Assembly: GCA_025463565.1 (NCBI GenBank)
Contig: JAODAT010000099.1
Coordinates: 1-45,128, forward strand
Reading direction: 5' to 3'
DNA length: 45,128 bases
From: Microbacteriaceae bacterium
GTDB taxonomy: Bacteria > Actinomycetota > Actinomycetes > Actinomycetales > Microbacteriaceae
Each line of letters starts with the position of its first letter. The stretch's first letter is position 1. The notes beneath the pieces are model-generated. The model saw only the letters and a program-made list of their open reading frames with translations. It had not been told where the DNA came from and searched no databases. A program made the position numbers and the translations under genes. Shown in pieces: positions 39,310 through 45,128 of this stretch.

Positions 39310-39894
39310 GTGACCGATGATTCGGCCAACATCGACACGGCCCGTATAGAGGCAGCCGTGCGTGAGATCCTCGCCGCTATCGGCGAGGATCCTTCGCGTG
39401 ACGGGTTGCTGCAGACGCCGCGCCGAGTGGCCGAGGCGTACACGGAGTTCTTTGCGGGGGTCGGGATCTCGACGGATGCCCTCCTGGCTGACAGCGTCAT
39501 TCCCGGTGAGTCGGGAGAGCTGGTGGTCATCCGCGACATCGAGTTCCGTTCCATCTGCGAACACCACCTGCTGCCCTTCCTCGGCCGCGCGCACGTCGCC
39601 TACCTGCCCGACGCCAAGGTGGTCGGGCTCGGCACGATCGCCCGTCTGGTCGAGGTGATCGCCTCCCGCCCGCAGCTGCAGGAGCGCCTTACCGAGGAGA
39701 TCGCGGACGCGCTCGAGACCGGCATCCAGCCGCTCGGCGTGCTCGTCGTGCTCGACGCGGTGCAGGGCTGCGTGACGTCACGCGGGCCGCGCCAGGTGCA
39801 CAGTTCGACCGTCACGCTGGCCGGCCGGGGAACACTTGCGGAGGCGGCCCCTCGTCAAGAGGCGCTGGCAATGATTGGATTCCCTCATGAGTGA
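39310..39894 (+). CDS. folE: GTP cyclohydrolase I
   Basis: GTG 39310 gives 194 residues; TTG 39289 (three bases after the ftsH stop) would add seven. Family blocks: GEDPSRDGLLQTPRRVAEAY, zinc and catalytic residues CEHH at 83-86, Cys154 in VQGCVTSRG, and GRAHVAYLPDAKVVGLGTIARLVE. It opens the tetrahydrofolate pathway by turning GTP into dihydroneopterin triphosphate. folP starts eight bases before its stop. Confidence 0.95.
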   Translation: MTDDSANIDTARIEAAVREILAAIGEDPSRDGLLQTPRRVAEAYTEFFAGVGISTDALLADSVIPGESGELVVIRDIEFRSICEHHLLPFLGRAHVAYLPDAKVVGLGTIARLVEVIASRPQLQERLTEEIADALETGIQPLGVLVVLDAVQGCVTSRGPRQVHSSTVTLAGRGTLAEAAPRQEALAMIGFPHE

Positions 39895-40726
39895 AGTGGT
39901 CTCGCTGCGCCCGCACAGCCCGGTCAGCCTCTCGCGACCACGAATCATGGGCATCGTCAACATCACGCCGGACTCCTTCAGCGACGGTGGCGAGTTTCTC
40001 AACCTCGACGACGCGATCATCAAAGGCGTCGAGTTGTCGCGCGCCGGAGCCCAACTGATCGACGTCGGCGGTGAGTCGACCCGCCCGGGGGCCGAGCGCG
40101 TTCCGATCGAGCAGGAGCAGCTGCGCGTGCTGCCGGTGATCCAGGGACTCGTCGACCGCGGCATTGCGGTGAGCGTCGACACCATGAACGCCGCGACGGC
40201 GCTCGCGGCGGCCGAGATCGGGGCGACCGTGATCAACGATGTGTCCGGCGGGCTGGCGGATGAGGGCATGGCGCGAGTGGCCGCCGAGACCGGGCTGCAC
40301 TTCGTGGCCATGCACTGGCGCGGCCCGAGCAAAGACATGGCGGCGAATAACCAGTACAAGAACGTGTTGAAAGACGTGCGCGACGAGTTGAAGAACCGGG
40401 TCGCCGAACTGATCGTGAACGGCGTTCGGCCCGACCGCATCATCCTCGATCCCGGCATCGGATTCGCCAAGGATTCCGCGCAGAACTGGAAGCTGCTCTC
40501 AAACCTGCCCGCGCTCGGAACCATCGGCTACCCGATCCTGATCGGGGCCTCCCGCAAAAAGTTCCTCGGCGAACTGCTGCCGGAGGGCGCATCCCCGAAG
40601 GACCGCGATCCGGCCACCGCCACCATCAGCGCCCTCGCCGCGCAGGCCGGGGTCTGGGGTGTGCGGGTGCACGACGTCGCCGGCACGAAGGCCGCGCTCG
40701 ACGTGTGGGAAGAGATGCAGGCGTGA
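39887..40726 (+). CDS. folP: Dihydropteroate synthase
   Basis: ATG 39887, overlapping the folE stop, gives 279 residues. Signatures are IMGIVNITPDSFSDGG at 20-35, DVGGESTRPGA, INDVSGG, and DPGIGFAK near the C-terminal half, with SRKKFLGE in the pABA/pterin region. It joins p-aminobenzoate to the pterin pyrophosphate and is the sulfonamide target. folB overlaps its stop by four bases. Confidence 0.96.
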   Translation: MSEVVSLRPHSPVSLSRPRIMGIVNITPDSFSDGGEFLNLDDAIIKGVELSRAGAQLIDVGGESTRPGAERVPIEQEQLRVLPVIQGLVDRGIAVSVDTMNAATALAAAEIGATVINDVSGGLADEGMARVAAETGLHFVAMHWRGPSKDMAANNQYKNVLKDVRDELKNRVAELIVNGVRPDRIILDPGIGFAKDSAQNWKLLSNLPALGTIGYPILIGASRKKFLGELLPEGASPKDRDPATATISALAAQAGVWGVRVHDVAGTKAALDVWEEMQA

Positions 40727-41094
40727 ACCCCATGGATGAGATCGCCCTCGTCGGCCTGCGCGCGTTCGCGCACCACGGGGTGTTCGAGCACGAGCGCGAG
40801 AACGGCCAGGAGTTCATCGTGGATGTGCGCGTCATGCTCGACCTCTCGGCCGCGGCCGGTTCTGATGAGCTGGCGAAGACCATTCACTACGGCGAGCTGG
40901 CCGAGCAGGTGGTCGCCGCCGTCGAGTCCAGCCCGGTCGACCTCATCGAGACCGTCGCGCAGAGAGTCGTTGACATCGTGTTCACCTTCGACGCCGCCCG
41001 CTGGGCCCGCGTCACCGTGCACAAGCCGAATGCGCCGATCACCGTGCCCTTCGCGGATGTCTCGGTCACCCTCAACAGGAAGCGTCCCGAATGA
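40723..41094 (+). CDS. folB: Dihydroneopterin aldolase
   Basis: GTG 40723 overlaps the folP stop (GTGA); ATG 40732 is the alternative. 123 residues with the family pattern LVGLRAFAHHGVFEHERENGQEFIVDV, DELAKTIHYGELAEQV and VTVHKPNAPITVPFADV, including the conserved Glu and Lys. It splits 7,8-dihydroneopterin to hydroxymethyl-dihydropterin, the substrate of FolK. folK overlaps by four bases. Confidence 0.95.
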   Translation: MNPMDEIALVGLRAFAHHGVFEHERENGQEFIVDVRVMLDLSAAAGSDELAKTIHYGELAEQVVAAVESSPVDLIETVAQRVVDIVFTFDAARWARVTVHKPNAPITVPFADVSVTLNRKRPE

Positions 41095-41615
41095 GAGGCC
41101 GTCTCTGGCTTCCCGCGGTGATCGCCCTCGGCGCCAACCTCGGTGACCGCGAAGCAACCCTGCGCGCGGCCGTCGCCGAGATCGCCGCCATCGACGGGGT
41201 GCGGCTCGAGGGCGCGTCGGGCATTGTGGAGTCGCACGCCGTGAAACTCGACGGCGTTGACGAGCAGGCGCCGAACTACCTGAACGCCGTGGTGACCGTC
41301 AGCTGCGGGCTGCAGCCCGAGCACCTGCTCGATGAGCTGAACCGCATCGAGGCGGAGCACGGCCGGGTGCGCGCCGAGCGCTGGGGCGATCGCACGCTCG
41401 ACCTCGACATCGTCACCTTCGCATCCTTCGCGCAGCACGACGACCGGCTGACTCTCCCCCACCCGCGTGCGTGGGAGCGCCCGTTCGTCATCGTGCCGTG
41501 GTTGCAGTTGCAGCCCGACGCGATACTGCCCGGTCACGGCCGCATCGCGGAACTCGTGGCAGCCCATTCCGACGAGGTCTGGGCCTATGCCACCTCGCCG
41601 CTGGTGACCGCATGA
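41091..41615 (+). CDS. folK: Hydroxymethyl-dihydropterin pyrophosphokinase
   Basis: ATG 41091 overlaps the folB stop. 174 residues: ALGANLGDREATLRAAV at the N-terminus, PNYLNAVVTV, RWGDRTLDLDIVTF and LPHPRAWERPFVIVPW are all diagnostic. It activates the pterin for FolP using ATP. With folE, folP and folB, four folate steps are in one coupled operon. Confidence 0.95.
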   Translation: MRGRLWLPAVIALGANLGDREATLRAAVAEIAAIDGVRLEGASGIVESHAVKLDGVDEQAPNYLNAVVTVSCGLQPEHLLDELNRIEAEHGRVRAERWGDRTLDLDIVTFASFAQHDDRLTLPHPRAWERPFVIVPWLQLQPDAILPGHGRIAELVAAHSDEVWAYATSPLVTA

Positions 41616-42085
41616 AACGCACGAATATCGGGGTGCTCGTGTTACTGGCTGCGGTTGGCGCGGTGGGAGGCGCCTTGCTCGAGGCCGCACTGACCTCGTC
41701 GGGACGCGCCATCATCATCCCGCCGCTCACCCTCGCGCTGGCGCTCGCCGCGATCGGCGGCATCGTCATCTCGCTTGCCGTGCCGATCCGCCGGCTCACC
41801 CGCGGCAGGGCCACCGCTCCGGTCGACCCGTACTACGCCACTCGCGTGCTCGTGCTTGCGAAGGCCAGCGCGCTCGCCGGCGCTCTCGTTGTCGGCTTCG
41901 GGATCGGGGTGGTCTTCTATCTGTCCACCCGTTCGATCGTGGCCGGCGGCTCGGTCATCCAGTCGATCGTGACGATCATCGGGGCCGGCGCACTGCTGGC
42001 GGGCGGGCTGGTCGCCGAGTACATGTGCACCATCCCGCCGAGCGACGATGACCAGGACGGCAAAGCCATTCGGGTGGAACGGTGA
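41612..42085 (+). CDS. DUF3180 membrane protein
   Basis: ATG 41612 overlaps the folK stop (ATGA). 157 residues with four helices: about 5-28, 34-54, 79-104 and 113-134, and an acidic tail. The segment PIRRLTRG followed by VDPYYATRVLVLAKASALAGAL is the conserved core of DUF3180, found in Actinobacteria after folK. Function unknown; constant position suggests an envelope role rather than one in folate synthesis. Confidence 0.88.
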   Translation: MKRTNIGVLVLLAAVGAVGGALLEAALTSSGRAIIIPPLTLALALAAIGGIVISLAVPIRRLTRGRATAPVDPYYATRVLVLAKASALAGALVVGFGIGVVFYLSTRSIVAGGSVIQSIVTIIGAGALLAGGLVAEYMCTIPPSDDDQDGKAIRVER

Positions 42086-42564
42086 GACGCATCGAACTGC
42101 CCGACGCCCAGTGGACGCGGGTGTCGCCGAAACTGATCGCGGTCGACCTGCTCGGCGCCGCGATCTTCCTGGTGATCGCCGCCGGTGCGGGGGCTGCTGC
42201 CTGGTGGCTGCTTCACGTGCTCTGGCTGGCGATCGCGCTTGCGGTGCTCACCGTCATCGCCCTCGTCAATATCGCCCTCGTGCCGCGTCGAGTGCGTGCC
42301 ATCGGCTACCAGTTGCGCGAAGACGACCTGCTGTTCACTCGCGGCATCATGTGGAAGCGGTTCGTCGCCGTGCCCTACGGGCGCATGCAGCTCGTCGACA
42401 TCCAGCGCGGGCCGATCGCTCGCGGCATGGGCCTCAGCGAACTCAAGTTCGTCACCGCTGCCGCCTCAGCCGGGGTGACGATCCCCGGGCTGCTCGCCGC
42501 GGATGCCGAGACGCTTCGTGACCATCTGGTGAGCGTCGCCGAGTCTCGCCGCGCGGGGCTATGA
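42082..42564 (+). CDS. Bacterial PH-domain (YdbS/YdbT-type) membrane protein, small
   Basis: GTG 42082 overlaps the upstream stop. 160 residues: two N-terminal helices (about 24-63) and one bacterial PH domain with VRAIGYQLREDDLLFTRGIMWKRFVAVPYGRMQLVDIQRG, the DUF304 signature. It works in pairs with a larger PH protein, which is the next gene with a four-base overlap. Exact function is unknown. Confidence 0.88.
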   Translation: MRRIELPDAQWTRVSPKLIAVDLLGAAIFLVIAAGAGAAAWWLLHVLWLAIALAVLTVIALVNIALVPRRVRAIGYQLREDDLLFTRGIMWKRFVAVPYGRMQLVDIQRGPIARGMGLSELKFVTAAASAGVTIPGLLAADAETLRDHLVSVAESRRAGL

Positions 42565-44069
42565 ACCCCGGCGCCGATCAACTCATCGACGGCGAGTGGC
42601 ACCGCCTTCATCCCGCGTCACCGCTCCTGAAGGGCGGAATCGCGTTCGTCGCGATCTTCGGCGTGGTCGTCTCCAACCTGCGGGAACAGCTCCTCGGCGT
42701 GTTCGTGCCCCGGCTGGCCCAGCGCGGTGGAGACCCGGTGGACTACATCGTCGGCCATGGCTACATCATCCAGGCGCTGCTGGTTATTCTCGCCGTGCTG
42801 CTCGTGCTCATCGGCGGGTTCTACGTCTCATGGCGGATGCATACGTTCCGCATCACCGACGAGGTCGTCGAGGTGCGGTCTGGGGTCTTCATCCGCAACA
42901 ACCGCAAGGCGCGGCTCGACCGCATCCAGGGCATCAACATCGTCCGGCCGCTGCTCGCGAGGGTATTCGGCGCCGCGAAACTCGAGATCGACCAGGCCGG
43001 CCACGACGCCAGCCTGCACCTGTCGTATCTCGATACGCGTGCCGCTGATCAGCTTCGAAAGGACATCCTGCGGCTGGCGTCGGGGAGTCGCGCGGCCTCG
43101 GCGGCGCCTGCGACCGCGGGATCTCTTCTCGATCGGCGGGTGGAGGAGTTCACGGCACCGCACCACGATGTCGACGCCGCCCCGGAATCGATCGTCAAGA
43201 TGCACCTCGGGCGGCTGCTCGGCTCGATGATCCTCGGCACCGGGTCGGTCATCGCGTTGCTCCTTATCGCGGGAGCGATCACCTGGATCGCGGTCACCGG
43301 CGACCTGTTCATCCTGTTCCTCGCCTTTCCCAGCGTCATCGGGTTCGGCAGCTACTACGTGCGACGCTTCACCCGCTCGCTTCGCTACAGCATCTCAGGA
43401 ACGCCGGACGGCGTGCGAGTGGGCTGGGGGCTCCTGTCGACCACGAATGAGACGCTTCCGCCGGGCCGCATCCATTCGGTCGAGGTGAGCCAGCCGCTGT
43501 TCTGGCGACCCTTCGGTTGGTGGGAGGTGCGAGTGAACCGCGCCGCGCACTCGCGCACCCGGGGCGCCGACAACCAGGCCAACACGACGCTGCTGCCGGT
43601 CGGCAACCTGGCCGATGTGACCAAGGTGCTCGAACTGATGCTTCCCGAGCTGGTGGGCGCGGAGTCGGTCTCCATGATCGAACGCGGCCTGCGCTCGCGC
43701 GGTGGTGACGACGGGTTCGAGAACTCGCCACTGCGCGCAGCGTGGCTGCGACCGCTCTCCTGGCGTCGGAACGGCTTTCTCGTGACGCCCGGATCGTTCG
43801 TGCTGCGGCGCGGTGGCATCTGGCGCAGCTTCACCGTCGTACCGAAACCGCGGCTGCAGAGCGTGGCCATCGAGCAAGGGCCGGCGCTGCGGATGCTGCG
43901 GCTCGCCGACCTCCACCTGCATACGGTGCACGGGCCGATCCGCCCGCACCTCGATGTGGTCGACGTCGACGTGGCCGTGCGGCTCTTCGGAGTGGTAGCG
44001 GCTGCGGCCGTCACCGCCGGGCAGGCCGACACCTCGCATCGCTGGCGTGCCGGCGAGGCCGCCGTATGA
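42561..44069 (+). CDS. Bacterial PH-domain (YdbT-type) membrane protein, large
   Basis: ATG 42561 overlaps the upstream stop. 502 residues with helices near 28-46 and 70-88, then a PH module (ITDEVVEVRSGVFIRNNRKARLDRIQGINIVRP), a second helix pair near 222-260, and two further PH modules (YSISGTPDGVRVGWGLLSTTNETLPPGRIHSVEVSQP and FVLRRGGIWRSFTVVPKPRLQSVAIEQGP). This three-module plan matches YdbT-type proteins. Partner of the preceding small PH protein. Confidence 0.88.
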   Translation: MNPGADQLIDGEWHRLHPASPLLKGGIAFVAIFGVVVSNLREQLLGVFVPRLAQRGGDPVDYIVGHGYIIQALLVILAVLLVLIGGFYVSWRMHTFRITDEVVEVRSGVFIRNNRKARLDRIQGINIVRPLLARVFGAAKLEIDQAGHDASLHLSYLDTRAADQLRKDILRLASGSRAASAAPATAGSLLDRRVEEFTAPHHDVDAAPESIVKMHLGRLLGSMILGTGSVIALLLIAGAITWIAVTGDLFILFLAFPSVIGFGSYYVRRFTRSLRYSISGTPDGVRVGWGLLSTTNETLPPGRIHSVEVSQPLFWRPFGWWEVRVNRAAHSRTRGADNQANTTLLPVGNLADVTKVLELMLPELVGAESVSMIERGLRSRGGDDGFENSPLRAAWLRPLSWRRNGFLVTPGSFVLRRGGIWRSFTVVPKPRLQSVAIEQGPALRMLRLADLHLHTVHGPIRPHLDVVDVDVAVRLFGVVAAAAVTAGQADTSHRWRAGEAAV

Positions 44070-44764
44070 GTGCACAACAAAGGTCTGGTCGCCTCGGAAT
44101 CGGCATCATCGGCGCGGGCCGGGTCGGGCCGGTGCTCGGCGCTGCGCTCGCCGGCGCCGGGCACGCCATCGTCGGCATCTCCGCCATCTCGGAGAGCAGT
44201 CGCGAACGCGCCGAAGCGATGCTGCCCGGGGCGCCGCTGCTCGCCGTTCCCGACCTCATCGAACGCAGTGAACTCGTGATCCTCGCGGTGCCGGCGGCCG
44301 AGCTCGAGGCGCTCGTCGCCGGGCTCGCCGCGACGGGCGCCTGGCAGGCCGGCCAGCTCGTGATGCACACGGCCGCGGAGTTCGGGACGGGCGTTCTTTC
44401 GCCGGCCACGGCATCCGGAGCCATTCCGCTCGCCATCCATCCGGCGATGGTGTTCAGCGGCACGAGCATGGATGTCGCCCGGCTGTCGAGCAGCTACTTC
44501 GCGGTCACCGCGCCCACGCCCGTGCAGCCGATCGGCCAGGCGCTGGTGGTGGAGATGGGCGGCGAGCCGATCCTCGTCGACGAGGAGAATCGCGCCGCGT
44601 ACGCGGAGGCGATCGCCACGGCCACCAGCTTCTCGAGCGCGATCGTCGACCAGGCGACCGGCATCCTCGCCTCCATCGGCATCGACCAGCCCGGGCTCAT
44701 GCTCGCGCCGTTGGTGCGCTCGGCGGTCGATGACGCCCTGCGGCGAGCCCCCCGCCCGGACTGA
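44066..44764 (+). CDS. Rossmann-like DUF2520 protein
   Basis: ATG 44066 overlaps the upstream stop (ATGA). 232 residues: an N-terminal Rossmann fold with GIIGAGRVG (14-22) and LVILAVPAAELEALV, then a helical DUF2520 domain (about 130-225) with HPAMVFSGT and an all-alpha C-terminus. Such proteins resemble ketopantoate or 6-phosphogluconate reductases and usually stand before panC; panC is not next here, where a repeat cluster follows. NADP-dependent reductase activity is likely but the substrate is unproven. Confidence 0.88.
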   Translation: MSAQQRSGRLGIGIIGAGRVGPVLGAALAGAGHAIVGISAISESSRERAEAMLPGAPLLAVPDLIERSELVILAVPAAELEALVAGLAATGAWQAGQLVMHTAAEFGTGVLSPATASGAIPLAIHPAMVFSGTSMDVARLSSSYFAVTAPTPVQPIGQALVVEMGGEPILVDEENRAAYAEAIATATSFSSAIVDQATGILASIGIDQPGLMLAPLVRSAVDDALRRAPRPD

Positions 44765-44772
44765 TTCCGTCC

Positions 44773-44971
44773 CACTTCGTCGTGGCGGGGGATACGCCAC
44801 TTCGTCGTGGCGGGGGATACTGCACTTCGTCGTGGCGGGGGATACGCCAGCCTGCGGCGGGGTTATCCCCTCGCGGACCCAGGCACGCCTCCCGCCGCGA
44901 CGCATCTACTCCGCCGCGACGACTGAGTGACGTGCGGATCCCCCGCCACGACGTGACGTCCCCCGCCACGA
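44773..44971. repeat. Cluster of 25-bp direct and inverted repeats
   Basis: Core CACTTCGTCGTGGCGGGGGA repeats at 44773, 44798 and 44823 (exact 25-bp period). Inverted copies of CGTCGTGGCGGGGGAT lie at 44938-44953 and of TCGTGGCGGGGGA at 44959-44971, with shorter degenerate pieces (CCGCCGCGACG) between. The cluster fills the 238-base gap between convergent genes; no gene is seen in it. Confidence 0.8.
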
Positions 44972-45002
44972 GCGATCTCCCAGGGGCGATCTGCCGCGAC
45001 CG

Positions 45003-45128
45003 CTACGCGCCGAGGAGGGGGCGGATGCGCGATGCGACCACGGCAGCGCCAGCGTCGCTCATCACGATCGTGTAGTGGTTCACGTCGGGCACCTCGGTGA
45101 AGGTCACAAGCGGCAGTTCGTGCTTCCA
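45003..45128 (-). CDS. Alpha/beta hydrolase, C-terminal part
   Basis: The window cuts this gene; 41 C-terminal residues are visible, ending RIRPLLGA. The segment VPDVNHYTIVMSDAGAAVVA is the typical catalytic-His end of alpha/beta hydrolases of the lipase/esterase group (His in VNHY). It converges on the DUF2520 gene across the repeat cluster. Confidence 0.7.
   Translation of the reverse strand, partial: WKHELPLVTFTEVPDVNHYTIVMSDAGAAVVASRIRPLLGA

Noticed and set aside
44773-44971. CRISPR array
   Set aside because: The repeats are nearly contiguous (25-bp period with about two bases between 23-bp cores), there are no spacers and no cas genes, and some copies are inverted.

Overview
The window is high-GC actinobacterial chromosome. 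Gene order at the right end (tilS, hpt, ftsH, folE, folP, folB, folK, a DUF3180 protein, two bacterial PH-domain proteins, a DUF2520 protein) together with many GTG/TTG starts and four-base ATGA/GTGA overlaps points to the family Microbacteriaceae; the genus cannot be told from the sequence alone.

Left part (1-9.95 kb): a partial drug-efflux MFS gene divergent from a MarR regulator; an alpha/beta hydrolase; two tiny membrane peptides; a membrane Ser/Thr kinase; a secreted Gly/Asn-rich protein behind a structured, terminator-bearing leader; an OmpR-type two-component pair; an amino-acid permease; and a metal operon (ArsR sensor plus two cation-diffusion facilitators) with a palindromic operator over the arsR start.

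Middle (10-24 kb): an envelope and redox region. It holds a ferric-reductase-like flavocytochrome, an FMN-binding lipidless surface protein and its flavin transferase ApbE; a DedA/DUF3566/DUF6069 membrane operon; a DUF347 membrane protein; a teichoic-acid-type transferase fused to a glycosyltransferase; a GT-C mannosyl/arabinosyl-transferase-like enzyme; a two-component system; a FetB-like permease; a dolichol-phosphate-mannose-synthase-like GT2; and a PAP2 phosphatase. An 11-bp-spaced direct repeat CTTAG-N6-CTTAG stands upstream of the ferric reductase, the DUF347 gene (one base off), the response regulator itself and the GT2/PAP2 pair. I read this as the binding box of the local response regulator, making the region one regulon. 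In parts and layout it recalls the Gram-negative PmrAB/Arn lipid-carrier glycosylation regulon, but in a Gram-positive cell. This is the best candidate for an undescribed system.

24-28.4 kb: an SGNH-like/GAF fusion whose SGNH catalytic residues are lost; a DUF2269 membrane protein, a MarR regulator and an NAD(P)-binding reductase sharing TGACT/AGTCA operators; then wreckage of an SDR gene and a TetR gene.

28.47-33.14 kb: a 4.6-kb integrated element bounded by a 45-bp repeat of the tRNA-Phe 3' half. It carries a RepSA-like rolling-circle initiator, a zinc-ribbon peptide, a DUF6941-like protein behind a leaderless promoter, a BrnT/BrnA-like toxin-antitoxin pair, an HTH regulator with an operator array, and a tyrosine integrase. 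No transfer gene is seen. tRNA-Phe, -Asp and -Glu follow.

33.5-45.1 kb: core genes. An M23 peptidase preceded by GTTAC repeats, inorganic pyrophosphatase, tilS, hpt, ftsH and the folate operon. A palindromic repeat family occurs three times in 2.3 kb; one copy lies in frame inside tilS. A cluster of 25-bp repeats and the end of a hydrolase gene close the window.
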